NCBI GenBank assembly: GCA_017958015.1 | Contig: JAGDDM010000191.1 | Location: 1 to 7,686, forward strand | Length of the DNA stretch: 7,686 nucleotides | Direction of reading: 5' to 3' | Source: Abditibacteriota bacterium | GTDB lineage: Bacteria; Armatimonadota; UBA5829 | Shown: one piece after another, positions 1-5,380 of the stretch | Position numbering within the stretch: the first letter of the stretch is position 1 | Layout: each line of letters begins with the position of its first letter | Made by a program: the position numbers and the translations under genes | Notes under the pieces: generated by a model | Told to the model about the DNA's origin: nothing | The model's input: only the letters and a program-made list of their open reading frames with translations | Database searches by the model: none

Positions 1-4
1 CGTC

Positions 5-36
5 AAAAAACTCCTCATACTCGCGGGACTGAGGAG
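5..36 (-). terminator. Candidate intrinsic terminator, leftward
   Basis: CTCCTCA (11-17) and TGAGGAG (30-36) form a perfect 7-bp stem around a 12-nt loop. Read leftward, the stem is followed directly by six T residues (complement of the A run at 5-10), which is the layout of a Rho-independent terminator on the minus strand. There is no T-run on the other side, so plus-strand function is unlikely. It lies beyond the stronger hairpin at 54-82 and may be a backup terminator for the smc operon. Confidence 0.5.
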
Positions 37-45
37 AGAAGAATA

Positions 46-96
46 GAAAAACAGCCCCTTTCGGTTTGATACCGAAAGGGGCGTTTCGCTGTTTTT
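46..96 (-). terminator. Strong intrinsic terminator, possibly bidirectional
   Basis: GCCCCTTTCGGT (54-65) pairs perfectly with ACCGAAAGGGGC (71-82): a 12-bp stem with a 5-nt loop. Read leftward the stem is followed by TGTTTTTC, a good U-tract, so this is the best candidate for the end of the smc operon. Read rightward a T5 run also occurs, but only about 9 nt after the stem (92-96), so it could also stop a plus-strand transcript entering from the left edge. Confidence 0.75.
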
Positions 97-162
97 AATA
101 TCATTTTCATTCACCGAAAGCGTTCTTGCAAGACCTCATGCGAGCGTATTCTTTTAAACGGT

Positions 163-188
163 TAAGAGTCGCGATTTCGCGACTCTTA
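163..188 (-). other. Perfect 12-bp hairpin after the 66-aa gene
   Basis: TAAGAGTCGCGA (163-174) pairs with TCGCGACTCTTA (177-188), separated by only two bases, so the real loop is probably four. It begins about 15 nt beyond the stop codon of the small basic gene. Neither side has a proper T-run immediately after the stem, so it may be a weak terminator, a 3'-end stabilising hairpin, or a protein-binding dyad. The rest of 1-202 holds the two terminator-like hairpins and a 10-bp palindrome, TCTTGCAAGA, at 124-133. I see no gene there. Confidence 0.5.
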
Positions 189-202
189 CAATTCTTTCCG
201 TT

Positions 203-403
203 TTATTTGAAAATATCCCAAATGCTGAAAGTTGTTTTCCTGTAAATCTTATTGTAAAGGGCTCGTTTGGGGTTCTTGACCCAACCCACGCCCTTTTTGC
301 CGTACCAAGGGATGACGGCCCGTTTGATTGAACGTTTGAGCCGCCCGGTGGTGCGGGCCCGGAGCATTATTTTAAGATTTGGTCGTCTGGGTCCGAATCT
401 CAT
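203..403 (-). CDS. Small very basic protein of unknown function
   Basis: This 66-residue product has 20 Lys/Arg and a single acidic residue, so it should bind nucleic acid or ribosomes, or be strongly charge-dependent. It has no membrane segment or signal peptide. The core reads ARTTGRLKRSIKRAV (residues 16-30), then YGKKGVGWVKNPKRALYNKIY (residues 34-54, with KKG, NPK and YNK as key residues), then KTT. From memory this resembles short conserved proteins found in phage and Bacillota genomes, but I cannot name a family. The ATG follows the smc stop codon after one base (TAA-A-ATG) and no Shine-Dalgarno is evident, which implies coupled translation with smc. The long run of basic and aromatic residues and the tight junction argue that the frame is real. 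Confidence 0.7.
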   Translation of the reverse strand: MRFGPRRPNLKIMLRARTTGRLKRSIKRAVIPWYGKKGVGWVKNPKRALYNKIYRKTTFSIWDIFK

Positions 404-404
404 T

Positions 405-3400
405 TTACACGTCCGTCAACTTCACACTGAGGACCTTGCTGACGCCGGGTTCCTCCATGGTAACGCCGTAGAGATTGTCGGCGGATTCCATTGTCATGCG
501 GTTGTGGGTAACCACGATGAACTGGGACTTCTTGGCGAACTCGGCGATGACCTCCGCAACGCCGTTGACGTTGTTCTCGTCCAGAGGCGCGTCCACCTCG
601 TCCATAAGCACGAAGGGTCCGGGCCGCCGCATAAGCAGAGCGAAGATGAAGGCCATGGCCGTCAGGGCCTTCTCGCCGCCGGAGAGGAGGTTCATGTTCT
701 GAAGTTTCTTGCCGGGCACCCGGACGATGATGTCGATGCCGGTTTCCAGCAGGTTCTCCGGGTCGGTGAGTTTGATATCCGTCTCGCCGCCGCCGAAGAG
801 CCGCTTGAACATCTTGTCGAAGTTGACGATGAGTTCTTTGAAAGTCTTCATAAAGAGGCCGTGGGTGTTGCGGTCTATCTCCTCGATGGACCGTTCCAAC
901 TTATTTCTCGCCTCGATGAGGTCCTCCGACTGCTCCGACAGGAAGTTCTTCCGCTCGGCGGCTTGGTCGTACTGCTCCGGCGCCGACAGGTTCACGTTCC
1001 CCATGGCCCGCATTTCTTTGCGAATCCGGGCCACTTCGCCGATGTCGCCGCGCTCGATGTCGTCGGTGGTGCGTTCCATGGCCTCGTCGAAGGAAATGTC
1101 GTACTCGTCGTTAAGCCGTTCCTTCGCGGCGGTGTACTTCATCTCCAGCCGGGTTTCCTTCAGAGACAGAGCGTGCACCCGCTCGCTCAATTCGTTCTTC
1201 GCCTTGCCCAGCCGATAAATCTCGTCGTCGAAAAGCTTCAGCTGGTTGTTTTCCGCCACCCGCTTTTCGCCCAACTCCGCCAAAGCCGCGTTGGCGGCGT
1301 TCAGAAGTTCCGTCTGCCGCTTAATCTCCGCCTCGGCGCCGGTGATTTTGCCCTTCACCACCTCAATCTCTTTGCGGGAAGACTCAATCTCCCTCGCCGC
1401 CGCCGCGGAGGAATCCTCATATTCCCGCAGGGAGCGGCGGATGTCGTCGAGGCGTCTGTCGCAGGCCAAATCCCGCTGGTCCAAGCCGGCCTTGTCGGTC
1501 CGCATACGCATAACCGCGTCCCGCTTCTCGTCCCGCTTCCGGGTGAGCTCCCGAATTCTCGATTCCGCGTCCTCCACCTTTGCCGCGATGTCTTTGTTCC
1601 TGCGGGAAATCTCCTCCGATTCCGCCCGCAGTTTCTCGCACACCGCCGCCTCGGTTTTCGCCGCTTCCGTAAGGCTCACCGCCAGCTTCCGCAAATCCTC
1701 AAGGTTCTTCTCCGCCCGATTCTTCTCGCGCAGAGCGAACTCCAAAGCGCTCCGAAGCTCGCCGCCCCGGACCCGTTCTTCCTCGATTGCCTTTTCCGCC
1801 GCGGCGATTTCCGGCGCCTTGGCCGCGGACTCTTTCCGCTTGTCGGCAATCCGACTTTCAAGGCCCTCAATGTCCTTTGTCAGCGACGCGATGTCCGCCG
1901 CCAAATCCTCGGTCTCCCGCTTGCGGGTAAGGAGGCCGGCCTTTTCGGAACGTCTGGTGCCGCCGGTCATGGCGCCGCTGGGAACGATGACCTCGCCCTC
2001 AAGGGTGACTATCTTGTTCCAGCCCTTCAGTTTCCGGGAGGCCCTGTGGGCGTCGTCGATTGTCTCCGCCACCAAAACGGTGCCCAGCAAAGACTCAACG
2101 GCGGGGGCGAAGTAGGGTTCGTACCTGACTATATCCGACGCCACCCCCAAAATGCCGGGAGCCTTCGTTTCCTTGGCGTATTTGGGGCGCATGGAATCCA
2201 GGGGCAGGAAGGTGGCTCTGCCGCCCCGGTTCTTTTTCAAATATGCTATGGCGGCCTTGGCATCCGCCGCGGTCTCGCAGATAACGTCCTGCAGCGACGC
2301 GCCCAGAGCCGTCTCCATGGCAATCTCGTATCCCGCGGGAACGTCTATCACATCCGCCACCGGGTCGAAGTCGCCGCTCAGTTCGTTTCTGTCCGCCGCC
2401 GCCGTCACGTTTTTGACGCCCTCGAAAAATCCTTCTCTGCTGTCGTGCATCTCCCGGAGAGTCGCCAGTCTGGCAACCTTGGCGGTCTTTTCGCTCACCG
2501 CCAAACCCTGCTCCCGGAGTAGGGTTTCCGCCTCACCGTCGATTTTCTTCCGCTCTTCCGTAAGTCTTACTCGCTCCGCCGTGAGGCGTTCCGACTCTTT
2601 GCGGCTGTTTTCAAGGTCAGCCGTGAGGGATTCGTGCTTCTCGCCGGCGGCTTTGGCGTCGGTCTCCGCCTTGGCGGTGTCCTCTTTGCAGGAAGCCAGG
2701 CGGGATTTGATTGATTCCGCCTTTGTTTCGGAGGCGATGAGGGCCGCGGATACGGAAGCAGCTTTGCCCGCCAGCTCCGTGTAGCCTTCCCGTCTGCCGG
2801 CGATGAGTTTGTCGGCCTCGGTGTACTCCCGGTCGATTTCCGCCAGCTCCGCCTCGGCGGTTTTCAGGGATTCCGTAAGTTCCGCCAGGGAGGTTTTAAT
2901 CTTCGCCTGCTCATCTTTTACTTCCTCGGAAAGTTTGCCGCTCGCTTCCGCCCGGGCCTTCGCGGCCTCGGATTCGGCGGTGAGTCTGGCAACGGCGGAT
3001 TCAAGAGATCTGACCCGCTCTTCCCGGAGGGCAACCTTGTTTCGCAAATCCGACACGGTAGCGTTCACGGACATAGCGGCGTTTCGGGCGGATTCCGTCT
3101 TGCTCTCGAGATCGGTTATGCCGCCGGATTTTTCGTTCCGCTGCCGGCGCAAATCTTCCGCTTCCGCGTCCGCCTTGGCAGCCTCCGCCTCGGCCTTCTT
3201 CCGCTCACCGACGGTCTCGGTGTAGGAACCGAAGGCGTTCTTCAGTTCGCGAACGAGGATACTCGTCTCTATCTCCCGGAGCCGGGACTGCATGGCCATA
3301 TAGGCTTTCGCTTCCTCGGCCTGCTTTTCCAGGGGACCCAGTTGGGTGTTGAGTTCGGAGATAATGTCGGAGACCCGGGAGAGGTTGTCTTTGGTTTTCT

Positions 3401-3944
3401 CAAGCTTTTTGAGGGCTTCCTTGCGGCGGTAGCGGTATTTTTTGATACCCGCCGCTTCCTCGAAGAGCTCTCGGCGTTCCTCGGGACGGGCGGAGAGGAC
3501 GCTGTCTATCTCGCCCTGGGTGATGAAGGAGTAGGACTCCCGGCCGATGCCGGTGTCCAGAAACATCTCGTAGATGTCTTTGAGGCGGCACTTTGTGCCG
3601 TTGACGGTGTACTCGGAGTCGCCGCTGCGGTAAATGCGTCTCGTTACGGCAACTTCGTTGTAGTCGATGGGGAGGGTTCTGTCGGAGTTGTCCATGGTGA
3701 GGGTGACTTCGGCAAAACCCAGAGGGCGGCGCTTGTCGGTGCCGCTGAAGATTACGTCGGTGTTGTATGTGGCCCGAAGATTGCGAACGTTGTTCTCACC
3801 GAGAACCCACAAAAGAGCGTCGGCGATGTTGCTTTTTCCGGAGCCGTTGGGACCCACAACGCAAGTAACGCCGTCCCCGAAATCGAGGACGGTTTTGTCT
3901 GCAAAGGTTTTGAATCCGAAAAGATCGATTCTTTTGATGTACAT
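405..3944 (-). CDS. smc: Chromosome segregation ATPase Smc
   Basis: Structural maintenance of chromosomes protein. It is the ATP-driven core of the bacterial condensin, which works with ScpA and ScpB to compact and segregate the chromosome in the cytoplasm. At 1179 residues it is full length. The N-terminal head has Walker A GPNGSGKS (31-38), Arg57 at the position of the arginine finger, and SARPEERRELFEEAAGI. Two long Glu/Lys/Ala-rich coiled coils (about 165-495 and 670-1010) flank a hinge at about 500-665 with GRATFLPLDS and SGAMTGGT. The C-terminal head has signature LSGGEKAL (from 1087), Walker B FVLMDE (1111-1116, catalytic Glu1116), the D-loop VDAPLDENN and the switch His1147 in VVTHN. 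The usual neighbours rnc and ftsY are not in the window. Smc instead lies 3 nt downstream of an ImmA/IrrE gene (TAA-CGA-ATG) and has no clear Shine-Dalgarno, so translation is probably coupled. All ATPase motifs are intact and I see no frameshift. Confidence 0.97.
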   Translation of the reverse strand: MYIKRIDLFGFKTFADKTVLDFGDGVTCVVGPNGSGKSNIADALLWVLGENNVRNLRATYNTDVIFSGTDKRRPLGFAEVTLTMDNSDRTLPIDYNEVAVTRRIYRSGDSEYTVNGTKCRLKDIYEMFLDTGIGRESYSFITQGEIDSVLSARPEERRELFEEAAGIKKYRYRRKEALKKLEKTKDNLSRVSDIISELNTQLGPLEKQAEEAKAYMAMQSRLREIETSILVRELKNAFGSYTETVGERKKAEAEAAKADAEAEDLRRQRNEKSGGITDLESKTESARNAAMSVNATVSDLRNKVALREERVRSLESAVARLTAESEAAKARAEASGKLSEEVKDEQAKIKTSLAELTESLKTAEAELAEIDREYTEADKLIAGRREGYTELAGKAASVSAALIASETKAESIKSRLASCKEDTAKAETDAKAAGEKHESLTADLENSRKESERLTAERVRLTEERKKIDGEAETLLREQGLAVSEKTAKVARLATLREMHDSREGFFEGVKNVTAAADRNELSGDFDPVADVIDVPAGYEIAMETALGASLQDVICETAADAKAAIAYLKKNRGGRATFLPLDSMRPKYAKETKAPGILGVASDIVRYEPYFAPAVESLLGTVLVAETIDDAHRASRKLKGWNKIVTLEGEVIVPSGAMTGGTRRSEKAGLLTRKRETEDLAADIASLTKDIEGLESRIADKRKESAAKAPEIAAAEKAIEEERVRGGELRSALEFALREKNRAEKNLEDLRKLAVSLTEAAKTEAAVCEKLRAESEEISRRNKDIAAKVEDAESRIRELTRKRDEKRDAVMRMRTDKAGLDQRDLACDRRLDDIRRSLREYEDSSAAAAREIESSRKEIEVVKGKITGAEAEIKRQTELLNAANAALAELGEKRVAENNQLKLFDDEIYRLGKAKNELSERVHALSLKETRLEMKYTAAKERLNDEYDISFDEAMERTTDDIERGDIGEVARIRKEMRAMGNVNLSAPEQYDQAAERKNFLSEQSEDLIEARNKLERSIEEIDRNTHGLFMKTFKELIVNFDKMFKRLFGGGETDIKLTDPENLLETGIDIIVRVPGKKLQNMNLLSGGEKALTAMAFIFALLMRRPGPFVLMDEVDAPLDENNVNGVAEVIAEFAKKSQFIVVTHNRMTMESADNLYGVTMEEPGVSKVLSVKLTDV

Positions 3945-3947
3945 TCG

Positions 3948-4466
3948 TTACTTGTTTCGGCGGAAGCCGATGGATTGTCGTTTGATAAGTTTCAGCTCAA
4001 GGAGCCTGCTTTCCGCGACGGCTTCGGACACCTCGAAATAATCGGCCACGGAGGCCGCGGAGCCGTTGAACCGACGCCTCACCTCATCCTCCGGCATAAG
4101 CAGCGCGGAAGCGAAAAGGTCGCAGGTTCGTTCGGTTGCCGTGTCCTTCGCGTTTCGGGTGTCGTATCCGATTAGGAGGGCGCCGGAAGTTCTCCCCGCC
4201 AGCATATGATGCCCTATTTCGTGGGCGAGAGTAAATCTGCGCCGCCGGGGGGATTTTGAGGGTATGTTGTTTACGGCTATAACCGGCTTCATGCCCGGTA
4301 AGGTCAGATAGAATCCGTCTATTTCTTCGGAAAAGGGTCGAAAGTAAACGTCGATGCCCAGCTTTTCCGCCAAATCTTCCAAATTAACGGGGCAGGAAAG
4401 GTTGTATCGCTCCCTGATTTCGGTAACAAGCGACAACGCCAAAAGGGCGTCACCTTTTCTTGCCAT
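3948..4466 (-). CDS. ImmA/IrrE family zinc metallopeptidase
   Basis: This 172-residue protein has the zinc-peptidase motif in LAHEIGHHML, with HEIGH at residues 82-86 (His82, His86, catalytic Glu83). It is followed by ERTCDLFASALLMP (112-125), the family's conserved E-x-x-A-x-x-FAxxLLMP block, in which Glu112 is the expected third zinc ligand. The preceding stretch (about 25-80) includes an NLEDLAEKLGIDV helix and the IDGFYL...VIAVNN strands typical of this fold. ImmA and IrrE are known to inactivate XRE-type repressors by cleavage. The gene starts 17 nt inside the end of the XRE gene, so the two are co-expressed, and the likely substrate is that XRE protein. The Shine-Dalgarno is weak (AGAAGAA), in keeping with coupling. 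The residues after 130 form a helical tail ending in basic residues. No toxin-like RES or Fic domain is present. The family call is firm; the substrate is inferred. Confidence 0.9.
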   Translation of the reverse strand: MARKGDALLALSLVTEIRERYNLSCPVNLEDLAEKLGIDVYFRPFSEEIDGFYLTLPGMKPVIAVNNIPSKSPRRRRFTLAHEIGHHMLAGRTSGALLIGYDTRNAKDTATERTCDLFASALLMPEDEVRRRFNGSAASVADYFEVSEAVAESRLLELKLIKRQSIGFRRNK

Positions 4467-4803
4467 ATTTTTCTTCTATTTCACGCACGAAATCGACTAT
4501 CTGATTTATACCCTCATCGGATATTCCGCTGTTGGAGCGCAGCGTGAGCTTGACGGCGGTAGCGGGATCAAGGTCCGATTTGGTGGCGTAACCCGCCAGA
4601 ATCCGAAGCTCATTGACATCCAATTCGGGAAAGGTGTCGGCGATTTTGTCTATCGCTCGGGCGGAGGGAATCCGTCCGTCGGTCAGATTTTTCCAATATG
4701 TGGCGCTGAGGCCTGTCGCGAACGCCGCGTCGCGAAGAGTAAGTCGGTTTTTTCTCAAAAATTGCCTGAGTTTCTCACCGAACTCCGAGGAAGTTCTGCT
4801 CAT
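4450..4803 (-). CDS. XRE-family helix-turn-helix repressor
   Basis: This 117-residue protein has an N-terminal Cro/C1-type DNA-binding domain at about 7-65: helix 1 EFGEKLRQFLRKNR, helix 2 TLRDAAFATG (22-31), then recognition helix SATYWKNLTDG (33-43), followed by PSARAIDKIADTF. The C-terminal half ends with a charged helix, GINQIVDFVREIEEKYGKKR, which resembles the tails of XRE regulators paired with ImmA/IrrE peptidases. It is the first gene of the leftward operon, with a good Shine-Dalgarno (AGAGG at 4815-4811, 7 nt before ATG) and overlaps the peptidase gene by 17 nt. It probably represses its own operon through the palindrome just upstream. That would place the peptidase, smc and the 66-aa gene under its control. 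The family call is firm; the regulon is inferred. Confidence 0.88.
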   Translation of the reverse strand: MSRTSSEFGEKLRQFLRKNRLTLRDAAFATGLSATYWKNLTDGRIPSARAIDKIADTFPELDVNELRILAGYATKSDLDPATAVKLTLRSNSGISDEGINQIVDFVREIEEKYGKKR

Positions 4804-4822
4804 TGCGTTACCTCTATTGCAT

Positions 4823-4835
4823 TGCGATTATCGCA
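4823..4835 (-). promoter_or_regulatory. Putative extended -10 promoter and operator of the XRE operon
   Basis: On the minus strand TGC-GATAAT (4835-4827) fits an extended -10 element (TGn plus 5/6 of TATAAT). No -35 is recognisable 17 nt upstream (GTGCGT). It predicts a transcript start near 4820 and a leader of about 17 nt carrying the AGAGG ribosome site. The -10 lies inside a 13-nt palindrome, TGCGAT-T-ATCGCA, so a bound repressor would block RNA polymerase. A second small dyad, CCGAG (4838-4842) / CTCGG (4855-4859), lies just upstream. A TTGACG at 4902-4897 has no good -10 at the right distance and falls inside the rpsT terminator. Confidence 0.45.
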
Positions 4836-4878
4836 TGCCGAGCCGGTAGACGCACTCGGGTACGAAAAAACTTTTGTT

Positions 4879-4924
4879 AAAAAATAATCGGACACACGTC
4901 AAGCATGGCGCTTCCGTATGCCCG
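4879..4924 (-). terminator. Intrinsic terminator of rpsT
   Basis: On the minus strand, 8 nt after the rpsT stop codon, CGGGCATACG (4924-4915) pairs with CGTGTGTCCG (4898-4889) over 10 bp, including two G-U wobbles. The interior adds an AAGC/GCTT helix around a 5-nt loop. The stem is followed by ATTATTTTTT (4888-4879), a good U-tract. This makes rpsT a single-gene transcript and means the XRE-smc operon needs its own promoter. Confidence 0.75.
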
Positions 4925-4932
4925 AGTATATA

Positions 4933-5193
4933 TCAGTCGACCTTCGCGGCCCGCTTCATAAGTCTGGATTTTTTGCGGGCGGCCGCGTTCGGGTGAATGA
5001 TACCGTGCTTGACGGCCTTGTCCAAAACGCTGACGGTCTTGGAAAGGAGCTCGGCGGTATCTTCGGAACCCTCGGCTATGGCGGCGCGGGTCTTCTTGGC
5101 GTAAGTCTTGATGGCGGACTTGGTGTTGAGGTTTCTCAGTCTGCGCTCGCGAGACTTCTTAACGTCTTTGGCTACGGATTTAATATTAGGCAA
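4933..5193 (-). CDS. rpsT: 30S ribosomal protein S20
   Basis: This 86-residue, strongly basic helical protein has the typical S20 pattern: MPNIKSVAKDVKKSRERR at the N-terminus, then NLNTKSAIKTYAKK, a helix with LLSKTVSVLDKAVKHGIIHPNAAARKKSRL (HPNAAARKKSRL is the family hallmark), and a basic tail. S20 binds 16S rRNA early in 30S assembly. The start codon is TTG (5193-5191), chosen because MPN is the normal S20 N-terminus and because a very strong Shine-Dalgarno (AAGGGGGTG, within 5210-5201) lies 7 nt upstream. Length matches the family. The gene has its own promoter and terminator and sits between the XRE operon and a divergent mannosidase gene, with no functional link to either apparent. Confidence 0.96.
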   Translation of the reverse strand: MPNIKSVAKDVKKSRERRLRNLNTKSAIKTYAKKTRAAIAEGSEDTAELLSKTVSVLDKAVKHGIIHPNAAARKKSRLMKRAAKVD

Positions 5194-5286
5194 CGGATTT
5201 CACCCCCTTATTGCTTGCTTTTTTTCGACTTTCCCTCCGAAATCGGACTGAAATTCCGGCGCGGAAAGCCATCGGTAAATGTAAAC
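5194..5286 (-). promoter_or_regulatory. rpsT 5' leader with possible fold
   Basis: About 93 nt separate the predicted transcript start from the TTG codon, longer than needed for a ribosome site. The leader can form CTTTCC/GGAAAG (plus-strand 5229-5234 with 5263-5268) enclosing a TCCGA-TT-TCGGA hairpin (5236-5247). An alternative CGGA/TCCG pairing (5244-5247 with 5255-5258) competes with that inner hairpin. S20 is known to regulate its own translation in Escherichia coli, so a regulatory leader is plausible, but I do not recognise a named leader motif. Confidence 0.3.
5201..5210 (-). promoter_or_regulatory. Shine-Dalgarno site fixing the TTG start of rpsT
   Basis: TAAGGGGGTG on the minus strand is close to the ideal anti-16S match and stands 7 nt before the TTG codon at 5193. 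No in-frame ATG near this site would give the conserved S20 N-terminus, so this site settles the unusual start. Confidence 0.85.
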
Positions 5287-5292
5287 CATATT

Positions 5293-5321
5293 ATTATACG
5301 CTTTTGCGCCCAAAATTGCAA
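5293..5321 (-). promoter_or_regulatory. rpsT promoter
   Basis: On the minus strand TTGCAA (5321-5316) and a perfect TATAAT (5298-5293) are separated by exactly 17 nt, as expected for a housekeeping sigma factor promoter. The predicted start is near 5286. The -35 is embedded in an A+T-rich inverted repeat (AAAATT 5312-5317, AATTTT 5321-5326). Confidence 0.75.
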
Positions 5322-5348
5322 ATTTTTACCGCACTTTTTCTCGATTTA

Positions 5349-5357
5349 TGGTATAAT
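5349..5357 (+). promoter_or_regulatory. Extended -10 promoter of the mannosidase gene
   Basis: TGG-TATAAT is a perfect extended -10 (TGn plus TATAAT at 5352-5357). No good -35 is seen 17 nt upstream (CCGCAC), which the TG extension could offset, or an activator could be needed. The start would be near 5364, leaving a leader of about 17 nt that carries GGAGG (5371-5375), 5 nt before the ATG. Confidence 0.65.
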
Positions 5358-5380
5358 AGAAAAAAATCACGGAGGATATA

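Noticed and set aside
267..2522. A 751-codon open frame on the plus strand antisense to smc
   Set aside because: It lies opposite a gene with intact ATPase motifs. Its His/Leu/Val/Arg-rich composition is what the complement of a G+C-rich, Glu/Ala/Lys-rich coiled-coil gene gives. No domain is recognisable.
3342..4175. A 277-codon plus-strand frame crossing the smc and peptidase junction
   Set aside because: It spans two well-supported minus-strand genes and its translation shows no recognisable domain.
3948..4803. XRE plus ImmA as a toxin-antitoxin pair or a complete prophage remnant
   Set aside because: No toxin domain, integrase, attachment repeat or other phage gene is visible in the window; a repressor and anti-repressor pair explains the sequence better.
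4874..4902. TTGACG at 4902-4897 as a -35 box for the XRE operon
   Set aside because: At 16-18 nt spacing the -10 is poor (for example TAACAA), and the element falls inside the rpsT terminator, so its match is probably chance.
4854..4927. ACTCGGG (4854-4860) and CCCGAGT (4921-4927) as a mobile-element inverted repeat
   Set aside because: It is only 7 bp with about 60 nt between the arms, no target duplication and no transposase; part of it is already used by the rpsT terminator stem.
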